A DNA stretch of 64,000 nt, taken from Paracoccus haematequi. Lineage in GTDB: Bacteria > Pseudomonadota > Alphaproteobacteria > Rhodobacterales > Rhodobacteraceae. Of the stretch, positions 37,026-46,694 are shown piece by piece. The DNA is taken from positions 54,577 through 118,576 of the forward strand of contig NZ_UZWE01000019.1 in the NCBI RefSeq assembly GCF_900631945.1, written 5' to 3'. The position numbers and the translations under genes are program-made. Every line of letters starts with the position of its first letter. Position 1 is the first letter of the stretch. The notes beneath the pieces were generated by a model that saw nothing but the letters and a program-made list of their open reading frames with translations, was not told the origin of the DNA and ran no database searches.

Positions 37026-38236
37026 CGGCGGGCTTCGACCCCGCCCATCCCGGCTTCGGTGAAAACCCCTGGCCTGCCTATGCCCGGCTGCGGGCCATGC
37101 CGGGCCTGCCGCTGTGGCAAGGCTTCCGCCTGGCATCCCGCGCTGACGATGTGCGCGCCATCGCCTCGGACCGGCGGATGGTGCGCGGCACCGCGATCTT
37201 CGGCCCTGCCGAACGCCGCCGCAGGCAGGTGGCCCAGAATTTCCACGACATGCCGTTCCACGAACGCTTCGTGCAGACCTCGATGCTGGAACTGGACGGG
37301 CCGGACCATGACCGGCTGCGCCGCGCGGTGTTTCCCTTCTTCACCAAGACCCGGCTGGACAGTCTGCGCCCCTTCGTCACCCGCTGGGTCGATGCCGCGC
37401 TGGACCGGCTGATTCCGCAGGGCCGCTTTGACTTCATCGCCGATCTGGCCGCCGATCTGCCGGGGCAGGTCATCGGCCATCTGATCGGCGCCGACCCCGC
37501 GCTTGCCCCGCAGATGACGCAATGGTCCGAGGACACCGTCAGCTATTTCGACATGAGCCGCCGCACGGCAGACCGCAAGGGGCAGGCCGAACGGGCGGTG
37601 GTCCTGTTCCACGACGCCCTGCAAGATCTTCATGCGGACCGCAAGGCCCGCCCCCGCGACGACCTGATGACCGCGATGATCGGGGCCGAGGATGCGGGCC
37701 TGCTGACCCATGACGAGCTGATCGCGACCGTCATGCAGATCCTCCATGCCGGACACGGATCGACCATCGACGCGATGGGCAGCGGCCTGCACGCGCTGCT
37801 GGTCCATCCCGACCAGATGGCCCGGCTGCGCGACGATCCCGGCCTGATGCCGACGGCGGTGCAGGAGATGTTCCGCTTTGCCCCACCGCTGATCTTCTTC
37901 CACCGCTATGCGGCCGAGGATCTGTCGATCTGCGGGCAGGACTGGCCCAAGGGGACGGCTGTCGGGCTGCTTTACGCCAGCGCCAACCGCGATCCCGGCG
38001 CCTTCCCGGACCCCGACCGTTTCGATGTCGCGCGCAGGCCCAACCTGCACCTGGCCTTCGGGGCGGGGCCGCATGTCTGCCTTGGCAACACCCTGGCGCG
38101 GCTGAACATGGAGATCCTGTTCGCGCGCCTTCTGGCCCGCGCCAAGCGGATCGTACCTGCCGGGACCGCCGTCTGGAAGACCGGCCTACAGGCGCATGGC
38201 CCCCTGTCGCTGCCTGTCTCTGTCACGACACATTAG
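37022..38236 (+). CDS. Cytochrome P450
   Basis: This 404-residue class I-type bacterial P450 has the heme-ligand loop FGAGPHVCLGNTLARLN (Cys thiolate), the ExxR-equivalent region in VQEMFRFAPPL and an I-helix with LHAGHGSTIDAMGSG, where the usual acid-Thr pair is replaced by His-Gly-Ser-Thr. No transmembrane segment is seen. It needs a ferredoxin and reductase that are not encoded nearby. It sits between the DUF3035 lipoprotein and an M16 peptidase, coupled to the former by ATGA. Substrate is unknown. Confidence 0.88.
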   Translation: MTAGFDPAHPGFGENPWPAYARLRAMPGLPLWQGFRLASRADDVRAIASDRRMVRGTAIFGPAERRRRQVAQNFHDMPFHERFVQTSMLELDGPDHDRLRRAVFPFFTKTRLDSLRPFVTRWVDAALDRLIPQGRFDFIADLAADLPGQVIGHLIGADPALAPQMTQWSEDTVSYFDMSRRTADRKGQAERAVVLFHDALQDLHADRKARPRDDLMTAMIGAEDAGLLTHDELIATVMQILHAGHGSTIDAMGSGLHALLVHPDQMARLRDDPGLMPTAVQEMFRFAPPLIFFHRYAAEDLSICGQDWPKGTAVGLLYASANRDPGAFPDPDRFDVARRPNLHLAFGAGPHVCLGNTLARLNMEILFARLLARAKRIVPAGTAVWKTGLQAHGPLSLPVSVTTH

Positions 38237-38306
38237 CGTGTTGCCGGTTGCGCGCCCGGCCGCCTTTGGTCAGATTTCCGCGCGAGACCAAGGAGGTTCC
38301 GCCCCC

Positions 38307-39707
38307 ATGCTGCGACCGACGCTGCCTGCCCTGCTGGCCCTGACCGTCAGCGCCCTGCCCGCCCTTGCGGACAGGCCCGCCCCCGAAACCAACGGCATCA
38401 CCCATTTCACCCTGCCCAACGGCCTGGAAACCGTGGTGATCGAGGATCACCGCGCCCCGGTTGTGGTGCAGATGGTCTGGTACAGGATCGGGTCCGCCGA
38501 CGAACAGCCCGGCAAGTCCGGGATCGCGCATTACCTGGAACACCTGATGTTCAAGGGCACCGACACGCTGGAGCCGGGCGAACTCTCCAAGACCGTCACC
38601 GCCAATGGCGGCATGGACAACGCCTTCACCAGCTATGACTACACCGCCTATTTCCAGCGCATCGCCGCCGACCGCCTGCCCCTGGTGATGCAGATGGAGG
38701 CCGACCGCATGGCCAACCTGCGCATCGGCGAGGACGACTGGCAGGCCGAACGCCAGGTCGTGCTGGAGGAACGGGCGCAGCGGGTGGACAGCGACCCCGG
38801 TTCGCTGTTCGCCGAGGAACGCAACGCGACGCTGTTCTATAACCATCCCTATGGCCGCCCGGTGATCGGCTGGCGCGCCGAGATGGAGGGGCTGACCCGC
38901 GACGACGCGCTGGCCTGGTATGACGACCATTATTCCCCGAACGAGGCGGTGCTGATCCTGGCGGGCGACGTGACGCCCGAAACGGCCCGGGAGCTTGCGG
39001 AAAAATACTATGGCCCGATCCCCGCCAAGGGCGAGGCCGAACCCCGCATCCGCCCGCAGGAACCGACCCAGCGTTCGCCCCGGCGGATGGAGATGACCGA
39101 TCCCCGCGTGCCGCAGCCGGTGATGACGCGCAGCTATCTGGCCCCCGAACGCAATCCCGGCGACCAGAAGGACGCCGCCGCGCTGACGGTGCTGGCGGAA
39201 CTGCTGGGCGGGTCGGCCCAGACCTCGGTCCTGGGGCGCGAACTGGCGATGAAGGGCAAGGCGCTGTGGGTGAATGCGGGTTATGACGGGTTTTCGGTCG
39301 ATCCGACCAGCTTCGGCATCTCTCTGGTTCCGGCCGACGGCGTGCCCCCCGAGAAGGCCGAGGCCGAACTGGACCGGGTTCTGGCGGCCTTCCTGGAAAA
39401 AGGCCCGGACCCGGCCGATCTGGACCGGGTGAAGACCCAGATCGAGGCCGCGCGGGTCTATGCGCTCGATTCCGCGCATGGCCGCGCCTATGACTATGGC
39501 CAAGGGCTGGCGACCGGGCTGACGGTCCAGGACGTGAACGACTGGCCCGACATCCTGGCCGCCGTCACGGCCCAGGACGTGATGGACGCCGCCCGGCAGG
39601 TGCTGGGCAGCGAGGCCACCGTGACCGGCTGGCTGCTGCCGCCGCCAGAGGCCGGGGACGCCCCCGCCCCGACCGCCGCCACCCCCAAGCCCGAGGTGCA
39701 AGAATGA
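38307..39707 (+). CDS. M16 family zinc metallopeptidase (catalytic)
   Basis: This 466-residue exported peptidase has a signal peptide (PTLPALLALTVSALPALA) and the inverted zinc motif HYLEHLMFKGTD (HxxEH), with the third ligand region in WQAERQVVLEERAQR. M16 proteases of this kind act in the periplasm with a non-catalytic partner. AAGGAGG at 38290-38296 supports the ATG at 38307. The following gene encodes a second M16 protein and overlaps it by ATGA. Confidence 0.9.
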   Translation: MLRPTLPALLALTVSALPALADRPAPETNGITHFTLPNGLETVVIEDHRAPVVVQMVWYRIGSADEQPGKSGIAHYLEHLMFKGTDTLEPGELSKTVTANGGMDNAFTSYDYTAYFQRIAADRLPLVMQMEADRMANLRIGEDDWQAERQVVLEERAQRVDSDPGSLFAEERNATLFYNHPYGRPVIGWRAEMEGLTRDDALAWYDDHYSPNEAVLILAGDVTPETARELAEKYYGPIPAKGEAEPRIRPQEPTQRSPRRMEMTDPRVPQPVMTRSYLAPERNPGDQKDAAALTVLAELLGGSAQTSVLGRELAMKGKALWVNAGYDGFSVDPTSFGISLVPADGVPPEKAEAELDRVLAAFLEKGPDPADLDRVKTQIEAARVYALDSAHGRAYDYGQGLATGLTVQDVNDWPDILAAVTAQDVMDAARQVLGSEATVTGWLLPPPEAGDAPAPTAATPKPEVQE

Positions 39708-41038
39708 TCCGCGCCGCCATCGCCTTGTTCGTCGCCGTCCTGGCGATTCCCGCCCACGCCATCGACATTCAGGAAGTCACCTCGCCCGGTGGGATCAAGG
39801 CCTGGCTGGTCCAGGACGACAGCATCCCCTTTGTCGCCGTCGAACTCGACTTCAAGGGCGGCGCCAGCCTGGACGCGCCCGACAAGCGCGGCGCCATCAA
39901 CCTGATGACCGCCACGCTGGAGGAAGGCGCGGGCAGCCGCGATGCCGTGGCCTTCGCCCAGGCGGTCGAGGGTCTGGGCGCGCGGTTTTCCTTTGATGTC
40001 AGCGACGACGCGCTGTCGGTCGGGATGCGCGCGCTGACGGAAAACCGCGACGAAGCCGCCGCCCTGCTGGCCGAGGCGCTGACCCGGCCGCGTTTCGACG
40101 ATGCCGCGGTGGAACGCGTCCGCGCGCAGGTGCAATCCATCATCCGGTCCGAGGCGACCGATCCGCAATCCATCGCCGCCAAGGAAATGGCCCGCCAGGC
40201 CTGGGGTGAGCATCCTTATGCGACTTCGATCAACGGCACGGCGGAGTCGGTGGCCGGGCTGACCCGGCAGGATCTGGTCGCGGCCAAGAACCGCGTGCTG
40301 GCCCGCGACCGCGTGGTGGTGGGCGCGGCGGGCGACATCAGCCCCGAGGAATTGGGCCTGCTGCTGGACACGGTGCTGGGGGGCCTGCCGGAACAGGGCA
40401 CCGCGCCGCTGCCGGAACCCGCGCAGTTGCAGTTGACCGGCGGCGTCACGGTGATCGACTGGGACAGCCCGCAGACCGTGGTCAGCTTCGCCGGGCCGGG
40501 CCTGCCCATCGACGATCCCGATTATTTCGCGGCCTATGTCGCCAATCACATTCTGGGCGGCGGCGGCTTCAGCTCCCGTCTGATGGAAGAGATCCGCGAA
40601 AAGCGCGGCCTGACCTATGGCGTCGGAACCGCGCTGGCGACGGGCCTTTATGGCCAGACCTGGCAGGGCGGCATGGCGGGGTCGAACGCCACCACCGGAC
40701 AGGCGGTCGATCTGATCCGGCAGGAATGGGACCGGCTGGCCGAAGGCGTGACCGACAAGGAACTGAACGACGCCAAGACCTATCTGACCGGCGAATATCC
40801 GCTGCGCTTCGACGGCAACGGCAAGATCGCAACCATCCTGGCCGGGATGCAGCTGATCGGCTTTCCCATCGACTATGTGAACACCCGCAACGCCAAGGTC
40901 GAGGCGGTGACGGCCGAGGACGTGAAGCGCGTGGCTGGGCGGCTGCTGGACGCGGACGGGCTGCGCTTCGTGCTGGTGGGGCGCCCCGAAGGGATCGCCG
41001 CGACGGACCAAGCCGAACCGGCCGAGGCGGTGAACTGA
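39704..41038 (+). CDS. M16 family protein lacking the zinc motif
   Basis: This 444-residue exported M16 homologue has a signal peptide ending PAHA. The position that should carry HxxEH reads INLMTATLEEGAG, so the zinc ligands are absent. The C-terminal half is normal, with RLMEEIREKRGLTYGVG, the R/Y substrate-binding region that partner subunits supply. It probably forms a heterodimer with the preceding catalytic subunit, like mitochondrial processing peptidase. It is translationally coupled to that gene. A copy of the interspersed repeat follows the stop. Confidence 0.88.
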   Translation: MIRAAIALFVAVLAIPAHAIDIQEVTSPGGIKAWLVQDDSIPFVAVELDFKGGASLDAPDKRGAINLMTATLEEGAGSRDAVAFAQAVEGLGARFSFDVSDDALSVGMRALTENRDEAAALLAEALTRPRFDDAAVERVRAQVQSIIRSEATDPQSIAAKEMARQAWGEHPYATSINGTAESVAGLTRQDLVAAKNRVLARDRVVVGAAGDISPEELGLLLDTVLGGLPEQGTAPLPEPAQLQLTGGVTVIDWDSPQTVVSFAGPGLPIDDPDYFAAYVANHILGGGGFSSRLMEEIREKRGLTYGVGTALATGLYGQTWQGGMAGSNATTGQAVDLIRQEWDRLAEGVTDKELNDAKTYLTGEYPLRFDGNGKIATILAGMQLIGFPIDYVNTRNAKVEAVTAEDVKRVAGRLLDADGLRFVLVGRPEGIAATDQAEPAEAVN

Positions 41039-41052
41039 CCTTGGCTGTTGCA

Positions 41053-41113
41053 CCGGGGGCTTCGCGCCCCCGGACCCCCGCGGGATATTTGGACAAAGGT
41101 GAAAAAGCGCGCC
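41053..41113 (+). repeat. Intergenic repeat, copy A (hairpin plus core)
   Basis: A perfect 8-bp stem CCGGGGGC-TTCGC-GCCCCCGG (41053-41073) is followed by the core GGGATATTTGGACAAAGGTG (41082-41101) and GAAAAAGCGCGCC. Copy B shares the hairpin type, core and terminal GCGCGCC. It lies 14 bases after the M16 stop and 66 before mutL, and the hairpin may end the M16 transcript. Confidence 0.75.
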
Positions 41114-41179
41114 TCCTGCCTGTCCAGTTCCCCATGGAATCGCTTCCCACCCTATCCCGCCCCTGCTAGATTTGGGGGC

Positions 41180-42991
41180 ATGAACAGCCATGCCCCCCAT
41201 ATCCGCCCCGTCATCCGGCAGCTGGACGAGGCCACCGCCAACCGCATCGCGGCGGGCGAGGTGGTGGAGCGTCCGGCCTCGGCCGTCAAGGAACTGGTGG
41301 AGAACGCGCTGGATGCCGGGGCCACGCGCATCGACATCGCCATCGAGGACGGCGGCAAGCGGCTGATCCGGGTCTGCGACGACGGTTGCGGGATGCTGCC
41401 CGAGGATCTACCGCTGGCCTTGGCGCGCCATGCCACCAGCAAGATCGACGGCAGCGACCTGCTGGCGATCCGCAGCTTCGGCTTCCGGGGCGAGGCGCTG
41501 CCCTCGCTGGGCGCCGTGGGGCGGCTGGCCATCACCTCGCGCGCGCGGGGCGGCGACGGCGCCGTGATCGCGGTCAGCGGCGGCAAGGTGACGCCGCCGC
41601 GCCCGGCCGCCGCCAACCCCGGCACGGTCGTGGAACTGCGCGATCTGTTCTTCGCCACGCCGGCGCGGCTGAAATTCCTGCGCGGCGACCGGGCCGAGAC
41701 CATGGCGGTGGCCGAATGCGTCCGCCGCCTGGCCATGGCCGAGCCGCATGTCGGCTTCAGCTTGACCGCCGATGGGAAAGAAGTCTTCCGGGCCGATGTC
41801 GAACAGGGCGATCTGTTCGACGCCTTCCATGCCCGGCTGTCGCGCGTCATGGGCCGCGACTTCATCGACAACGCGATCGCCCTGGATGCCGAACGCGACG
41901 GGCTGTCCCTGACAGGATTCGCCGCCCTTCCCACCTATTCGCGCGGCGCGGCGGTGGCGCAGCATGTCTATGTCAACGGCCGCCCGGTGCGCGACAAGCT
42001 GCTGAGCGGGGCCTTGCGGGCGGGTTACATGGACGTGCTGGCCTCGGGCCGGCATCCGGCGGCTGTGCTGTATCTGTCCTGCGACCCGCAGCTTGTCGAT
42101 GTGAACGTCCATCCCGCCAAGGCCGAGGTCCGGTTCCGCGACCCGCAGGCCGCGCGCGGCCTGGTGGTCAGCGCGCTGCGGCACGGGCTGGCGGGGGCGG
42201 GCCATCGGGCGTCGTCGACGGTGGGCGACGCCACGCTGGCGGCCTTTGCCGTCGAACCTGCGGCGCCGCGCGCCTATCAGATGGATTACCGCCCCTCGGC
42301 CCCGGCGATCCGCGCCAGCCTGGACTTGCAGGCCCCCGTGACCGACCTTGCGCCAGGCTTTGCCGAGGCGCCTTCGGCCCGCGCCGAGGAACCGCCGACC
42401 GTGCCCATCGATGCCCCGCTGGGCGCCGCGCGGGCGCAGATCCATGAAAACTATATCATCGCCCAGACCGAGGATGGTCTGGTCATCGTCGATCAGCACG
42501 CGGCGCATGAGCGGCTGGTCTATGAACGGCTGAAGGCTCAGGCGGCCGGCGGCATCGCCCGGCAGGCCCTGCTGATCCCCGAGATCGTCGATCTGCCGCC
42601 CGCGGACGCCGCGCGGATCCTGGCCATCGCGGAGGATCTGGCCGCATTGGGCCTGGTGATCGAACCCTTCGGCGGCGGCGCTGTCGCCGTGCGGGAAACG
42701 CCCGCCATGCTGGCCAGGCTGGATACCGCCGCGCTGATCCGCGACATCCTGGACGATCTGGCCGACCAGGGCGCGTCTGACCGCCTGCGCGGGCGGATCG
42801 ACGCGGTCCTGTCCAGCATGGCCTGCCATGGATCGGTCCGGTCGGGCCGCCGCATGACGGCCGAGGAAATGAACGCCCTGCTGCGGGACATGGAGCGCAC
42901 GCCCAAATCCGGCCAATGCAACCACGGCCGCCCGACCTGGGTCAAGCTGCGGCTGTCGGATATCGAGCGGCTGTTCGGCCGCAGCGGATGA
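41180..42991 (+). CDS. mutL: DNA mismatch repair protein MutL
   Basis: This 603-residue protein links MutS recognition to strand incision. The N-terminal GHKL ATPase has [22 protein letters not shown] and [13 protein letters not shown]. The C-terminal domain carries [12 protein letters not shown], which fits the endonuclease motif DQHA-x2-E-x4-E, plus GQCNHGRPT. MutL is therefore predicted to nick DNA itself, as expected in bacteria without MutH. ATG at 41180 ([17 protein letters not shown]) is used; upstream in-frame sequence overlaps the repeat and is non-coding. Confidence 0.95.
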   Translation: MNSHAPHIRPVIRQLDEATANRIAAGEVVERPASAVKELVENALDAGATRIDIAIEDGGKRLIRVCDDGCGMLPEDLPLALARHATSKIDGSDLLAIRSFGFRGEALPSLGAVGRLAITSRARGGDGAVIAVSGGKVTPPRPAAANPGTVVELRDLFFATPARLKFLRGDRAETMAVAECVRRLAMAEPHVGFSLTADGKEVFRADVEQGDLFDAFHARLSRVMGRDFIDNAIALDAERDGLSLTGFAALPTYSRGAAVAQHVYVNGRPVRDKLLSGALRAGYMDVLASGRHPAAVLYLSCDPQLVDVNVHPAKAEVRFRDPQAARGLVVSALRHGLAGAGHRASSTVGDATLAAFAVEPAAPRAYQMDYRPSAPAIRASLDLQAPVTDLAPGFAEAPSARAEEPPTVPIDAPLGAARAQIHENYIIAQTEDGLVIVDQHAAHERLVYERLKAQAAGGIARQALLIPEIVDLPPADAARILAIAEDLAALGLVIEPFGGGAVAVRETPAMLARLDTAALIRDILDDLADQGASDRLRGRIDAVLSSMACHGSVRSGRRMTAEEMNALLRDMERTPKSGQCNHGRPTWVKLRLSDIERLFGRSG

Positions 42992-43054
42992 CCACAGCCG
43001 ATTGACCCGCGCGTCAAAGGGCGCGACAGTCATCGCCAGTCAAGGAGCCATGCC

Positions 43055-43426
43055 ATGCTGCAAATCAGCCCCGACAAGATCGCCCATATCATCATCCGCG
43101 CGCGCGAATATGACAGCGGCGTCAATCCCTGGGCGCATTCCGGCAGCCGGCCGCAGCACGGGGTGCAGAGCGAGTTGCGCGACTTCATCGCCACCCTGAA
43201 CGAAGATGAACAGGCGTCGCTGGTGGCCGTCATGTGGATCGGACGCGAAAGCTTCGAGCCGGAGGAACTGGAAGAAGCCATCCAGACCGCCCGGATCGAA
43301 CGCACCACCCCGACCGAGGATTACCTGATGGGCGAACCGCGCCTGGCGGACCTGCTGGAGGCGGGGCTGGAAGCCCTCGGCATCTCGCCCGAGGATGCCG
43401 AGGACGATCTGAACCCGTCCGTCTGA
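43055..43426 (+). CDS. DUF3775 domain-containing protein
   Basis: This 123-residue acidic protein begins MLQISPDKIAHIIIRAREYD and contains QSELRDFIATLNEDEQASLV and MGEPRLADLLEAGLEAL, matching DUF3775, a family of unknown function common in alphaproteobacteria. There is no signal or membrane segment. AAGGAG at 43042-43047 gives a strong start. It converges with the sugar dehydrogenase gene, with a single base between stops. Confidence 0.82.
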   Translation: MLQISPDKIAHIIIRAREYDSGVNPWAHSGSRPQHGVQSELRDFIATLNEDEQASLVAVMWIGRESFEPEELEEAIQTARIERTTPTEDYLMGEPRLADLLEAGLEALGISPEDAEDDLNPSV

Positions 43427-43427
43427 C

Positions 43428-44627
43428 TTACTGCGCGGGCGCGACCCGGATCAGCTTCCCGTCGTCCTCGTCCGTCAGCAGCATGATCGCGCCGTCGCGG
43501 GCCACCTCGACCTCGCGGACGCGGCCGATGCCTTGCAGGTGGCGCGCCTCGCCGGTCACGCGGTCGCCGTCCAGTTCCAGCCGCACAAGCGCGCCCGCCT
43601 GCAACCCGCCGATCAGCAGGTCGCCTCGCCAATCGGGGAACAGATCGCCGTCATAAAACGTCATCTGACCCGGCGCGATCACCGGATCCCAGTAATAGAG
43701 CGGCTGTTCGGTGCCCTCGACCTGGGTATTGCCTTCACCAATGGGGCCGCCCGCATATTCGATGCCATAGGTGGCGACGGGCCAGCCATAGTTGCGCCCC
43801 GCCTGCGGGCGGTTCAGCTCGTCCCCGCCCTTGGGACCGTGCTCGATGGTCCACAGGGCGCCATCGGGGCCGATCGCGGCGCCTTGGACATTGCGGTGGC
43901 CCCAGGACCAGATCTCGGGCAGCGCGCCCTCGACGCCCGGATCGCCCATCGGCGCGCCGGTCCGAGGGTCGATGCGGACGATCTTGCCCAGCGTGGTGGT
44001 GGCGTTCTGCGACAACGGCCGGGCATCGATGACCGAGCGTTCGCCGGTGGTGACGAACAGCCCGCCATCCCCGTCGAAAACCAGGACCGAGCCGTAATGC
44101 TTGGTCGAATCCCAGGCGGGCTGCTGCTGCCAGATGACCTTGGTATCCTCCAGCGTGGCGCCGTCGGCCGACAGGGTGCCGGTGGCGACGGCGGTGGCGG
44201 TCTTGCCGCCTTCGCGCGGCTGGGCGAAGCTGATCCAGACACGGCGGGTCCGGGCGAAGTCATCGGCCACGGCCACGTCCAGCAAGCCGCCCTGATCGCG
44301 GGTGTCGATATCAGGCAGGCCGCCGATGGGGTCCGACAGCGCGCCGTCAGCGCCCACCAGCCGCAGATTGCCCGCGCGTTCCGTCAGCAGCCAGCTTCCA
44401 TCCGGCAGTTCGGCCAGGCCCCAGGGATGATCCAGCCCATCGGCGATCACGGTCTGGTCCAGGGCCACATCGTCCGCCAGCACCGGGGCGCGGGTCTGGC
44501 TCTCGAAGGCGGGCTGCTGGTCGGGGGCGTTGGGCGGCGCTGCGTTGAAATCCTGCGCGGATGCGGTCCCGGCGATCAGCGCGGCGGCGGCTGCGGTCAG
44601 ACGGATGGCGGGACGGAACGGAATCAT
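43428..44627 (-). CDS. PQQ-dependent sugar dehydrogenase (glucose/sorbosone type)
   Basis: This 399-residue periplasmic protein has a signal peptide (TAAAAALIAGTASAQ). The beta-propeller shows GLDHPWGLAELPDGSWLLTE, WSWGHRNVQGAAIGPDG and WTIEHGPKGGDELN, all typical of the GSDH family (soluble aldose sugar dehydrogenase). These enzymes oxidise sugars with PQQ and pass electrons to the respiratory chain. No PQQ synthesis genes are nearby. The start at 44627 is preceded by GAGG; a longer frame to 44702 lacks a signal at its start. Confidence 0.86.
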   Translation of the reverse strand: MIPFRPAIRLTAAAAALIAGTASAQDFNAAPPNAPDQQPAFESQTRAPVLADDVALDQTVIADGLDHPWGLAELPDGSWLLTERAGNLRLVGADGALSDPIGGLPDIDTRDQGGLLDVAVADDFARTRRVWISFAQPREGGKTATAVATGTLSADGATLEDTKVIWQQQPAWDSTKHYGSVLVFDGDGGLFVTTGERSVIDARPLSQNATTTLGKIVRIDPRTGAPMGDPGVEGALPEIWSWGHRNVQGAAIGPDGALWTIEHGPKGGDELNRPQAGRNYGWPVATYGIEYAGGPIGEGNTQVEGTEQPLYYWDPVIAPGQMTFYDGDLFPDWRGDLLIGGLQAGALVRLELDGDRVTGEARHLQGIGRVREVEVARDGAIMLLTDEDDGKLIRVAPAQ

Positions 44628-44698
44628 CGGAGCCTCTTTGCTGGATGGATCGGTGCTGGCCGAACACGCCTGGACCGGCGCCGTTCCGCCTTGCGCCT

Positions 44699-45763
44699 TC
44701 ACGTCTGTGTCAGGCGGTCCCGATGCGCCTGGAACAGCGCCCCGGCCCGGACCCAGGGGCCATCCTCGATCCTGTCAAGCCGCGCCAAAACCGGCAGCAA
44801 CTGCCCTGCATAATCCAGCGAGCTTTCGCGCGGCAGCATCGACGGCAGGTTGTCGATGGCCATGACATCCAGCGGAGGCCTGTCCGCCACGCGCAGCACC
44901 GGCCGGGCCCAGGTGGTCGTGCGGTCATAGACCTTGATCGGGGAAAAGTCGCTGGCCGGGTCGCAGGCCACATCGCCGATCACGGTCAGCGCCCGCCCCG
45001 GCGCGGCGGCCGTGGCGGGTACGAAGACCGGCGCGCCCGGCTGTGCCAGGATCGCGTTGACGAAGATGTCATGGGCCAGCACCTCGGGGAAGGGGCCGCC
45101 ATGCGCGGTCTCGGCCATGTCCCAGCGGGTGACGGGCGCACCCATCGCCACCAGCAGGTCGGCGGCACCCGTGCCCACGCGGCCCTTGGCGCCGATCACC
45201 AAAGCGCGCGGGCGGGCGCGGCCCGTGGCGTCCAGCTGGGCGCGCAATTCGTCCAGCAGCAGATCCTTGTCGGCATAGGCACGGATGGGCCCGCAGATGC
45301 CGCCGCGCTGCTGGGCCGCCCAGGCCTTCAGGCTGACCGCCGCCCCGGCATAGCCCGCCCAATAGCCGAAGGCGGCCAGGCGGCGGCCCTCCTCGTCCGT
45401 CAGGTATTCCAGGTCGTACAGCCTCCCACCCCCCGCGGCAAAGCGGCGCAGCAGCGCCTGCCCGGCGGGCTGGCCCTTGAAGGCATGGCCGAACATGACG
45501 TGACGGTGGCGCAACGGCGTCCCGTCGTCAGGCAGTTCCTTCAGGCCGAAGACGATGGCGTCGTCGGGCGCGGCGGGCCAGCTTCCCTCGGGGGCGATGG
45601 CGGCGCCCGCGCGGGCATAGGCATCCGTCGGCAGGACGCGGCGCGGGCTGTCCTCGACCGTGACGGTGAAGCCGCGCGCGATCAGGTCGGCCACGCCTTC
45701 GGGGGTGATGCCCACCCGATCCTCGTTCGGGCGGCTTTCGGCCCGCACCCACAGATGTGTCAT
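44699..45763 (-). CDS. Saccharopine dehydrogenase (lysine-forming type) homologue
   Basis: This 354-residue protein has the alanine dehydrogenase/PNT-like N-terminal domain (LWVRAESRPNEDRVGITPEG) and a Rossmann domain (LVIGAKGRVGTGAADLL), as in NAD-dependent, L-lysine-forming saccharopine dehydrogenase of the fungal Lys1 type. FGHAFKGQPAGQALL is also typical. Bacteria using the diaminopimelate route do not need this for lysine synthesis, so a degradative or different reductive role is likely. It is divergent from the metallohydrolase gene. Confidence 0.82.
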   Translation of the reverse strand: MTHLWVRAESRPNEDRVGITPEGVADLIARGFTVTVEDSPRRVLPTDAYARAGAAIAPEGSWPAAPDDAIVFGLKELPDDGTPLRHRHVMFGHAFKGQPAGQALLRRFAAGGGRLYDLEYLTDEEGRRLAAFGYWAGYAGAAVSLKAWAAQQRGGICGPIRAYADKDLLLDELRAQLDATGRARPRALVIGAKGRVGTGAADLLVAMGAPVTRWDMAETAHGGPFPEVLAHDIFVNAILAQPGAPVFVPATAAAPGRALTVIGDVACDPASDFSPIKVYDRTTTWARPVLRVADRPPLDVMAIDNLPSMLPRESSLDYAGQLLPVLARLDRIEDGPWVRAGALFQAHRDRLTQT

Positions 45764-45863
45764 CGCCGTCTCCTATGCTGTCCGCCGCCATCCATGCCGG
45801 GGAACCCGTCCGGCGCAAGGGTGTTCCCTGTCGTCCCCACGATCCTATCATGGAGAATCCGCG

Positions 45864-46652
45864 ATGATCCTCAGCCGCCGCGCCAGCCTGATGCTTGGCC
45901 TTGCCACCGTCAGCACCGCCGTCAGCGCCACCGTCATGCCCCGCATCGCCTTGGCCCAGACCGCCGTGCCGACCTCGTTCTCGTATCCGGTCGAGGGCGG
46001 GCAGGTCGTCTTTCACCCGGTCGATCACGCCTCGATGGTGATCGAGACGCCGGGCGGGGTGATCTATGTCGATCCGGTCGGAGGGGCCGAGCCGTATCGC
46101 GGACTGCCGCAACCTTCGCTGATCCTGATCACCCACGAACATGGCGACCATTTCGACCTGCCGACGCTGCAAGGCCTGCCCGCCGTGGCGATCATCGCCA
46201 ATCCGGCGGTCCATGCGATGCTGCCCGCCCAGATGCAGTCCCGCGCCACCGCCATGGCGAATGGCGATGCCGCCCAGGCCATCGGCCTGACCATCGAGGC
46301 CGTGCCCGCCTATAACACCACGCCCGATCGCCAGCAGTATCATCCGCAGGGCCGCGACAACGGCTATGTCCTGACCATCGGCGGCAAGCGGTTCTATATC
46401 GCCGGCGACACCGAGGACACGCCCGAGATGCGCGCCCTGGAGGAAATCGAGGTCGCCTTCCTGCCGATGAACCTGCCCTATACGATGACCGTCCAGCAGG
46501 CGGCCGAGGCGGTGGCGGATTTCCGGCCGGTGACGGTTTTTCCCTATCACCACCGGGGCAGCGACGTGCGGGAATTCGCCCGCCTGGTCGAGGCGTCAGG
46601 CGCGGGCAGCCTGGTCGTGATCGCCAACTGGTATTCGGGCGGCCAGGACTGA
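45864..46652 (+). CDS. Exported MBL-fold metallohydrolase
   Basis: This 262-residue protein has a Tat-type signal (SRRASLMLGLATVSTA, cleavage near IALAQ). Metal ligands are in ILITHEHGDHFDLPTL (HxHxDH), FYIAGDTEDTPE and VFPYHHRGSDV, as in UlaG/RomA-like lactonase-type hydrolases. GGAGA at 45852-45856 supports the ATG. The substrate is unknown. It lies 42 bases before the peptide-type ABC importer genes and may be co-expressed with them. Confidence 0.87.
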   Translation: MILSRRASLMLGLATVSTAVSATVMPRIALAQTAVPTSFSYPVEGGQVVFHPVDHASMVIETPGGVIYVDPVGGAEPYRGLPQPSLILITHEHGDHFDLPTLQGLPAVAIIANPAVHAMLPAQMQSRATAMANGDAAQAIGLTIEAVPAYNTTPDRQQYHPQGRDNGYVLTIGGKRFYIAGDTEDTPEMRALEEIEVAFLPMNLPYTMTVQQAAEAVADFRPVTVFPYHHRGSDVREFARLVEASGAGSLVVIANWYSGGQD

Positions 46653-46694
46653 CGCGCCTTTACCGATCCGGCAGGCCGCGCTAGCAATGCCGCC

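Noticed and set aside
31131..38240. The 11-mer ACATTAGCGTG found before the aminotransferase and before the M16 gene
   Set aside because: Many 11-mers are expected to recur by chance in 64 kb; no further copies or symmetry support a shared operator.
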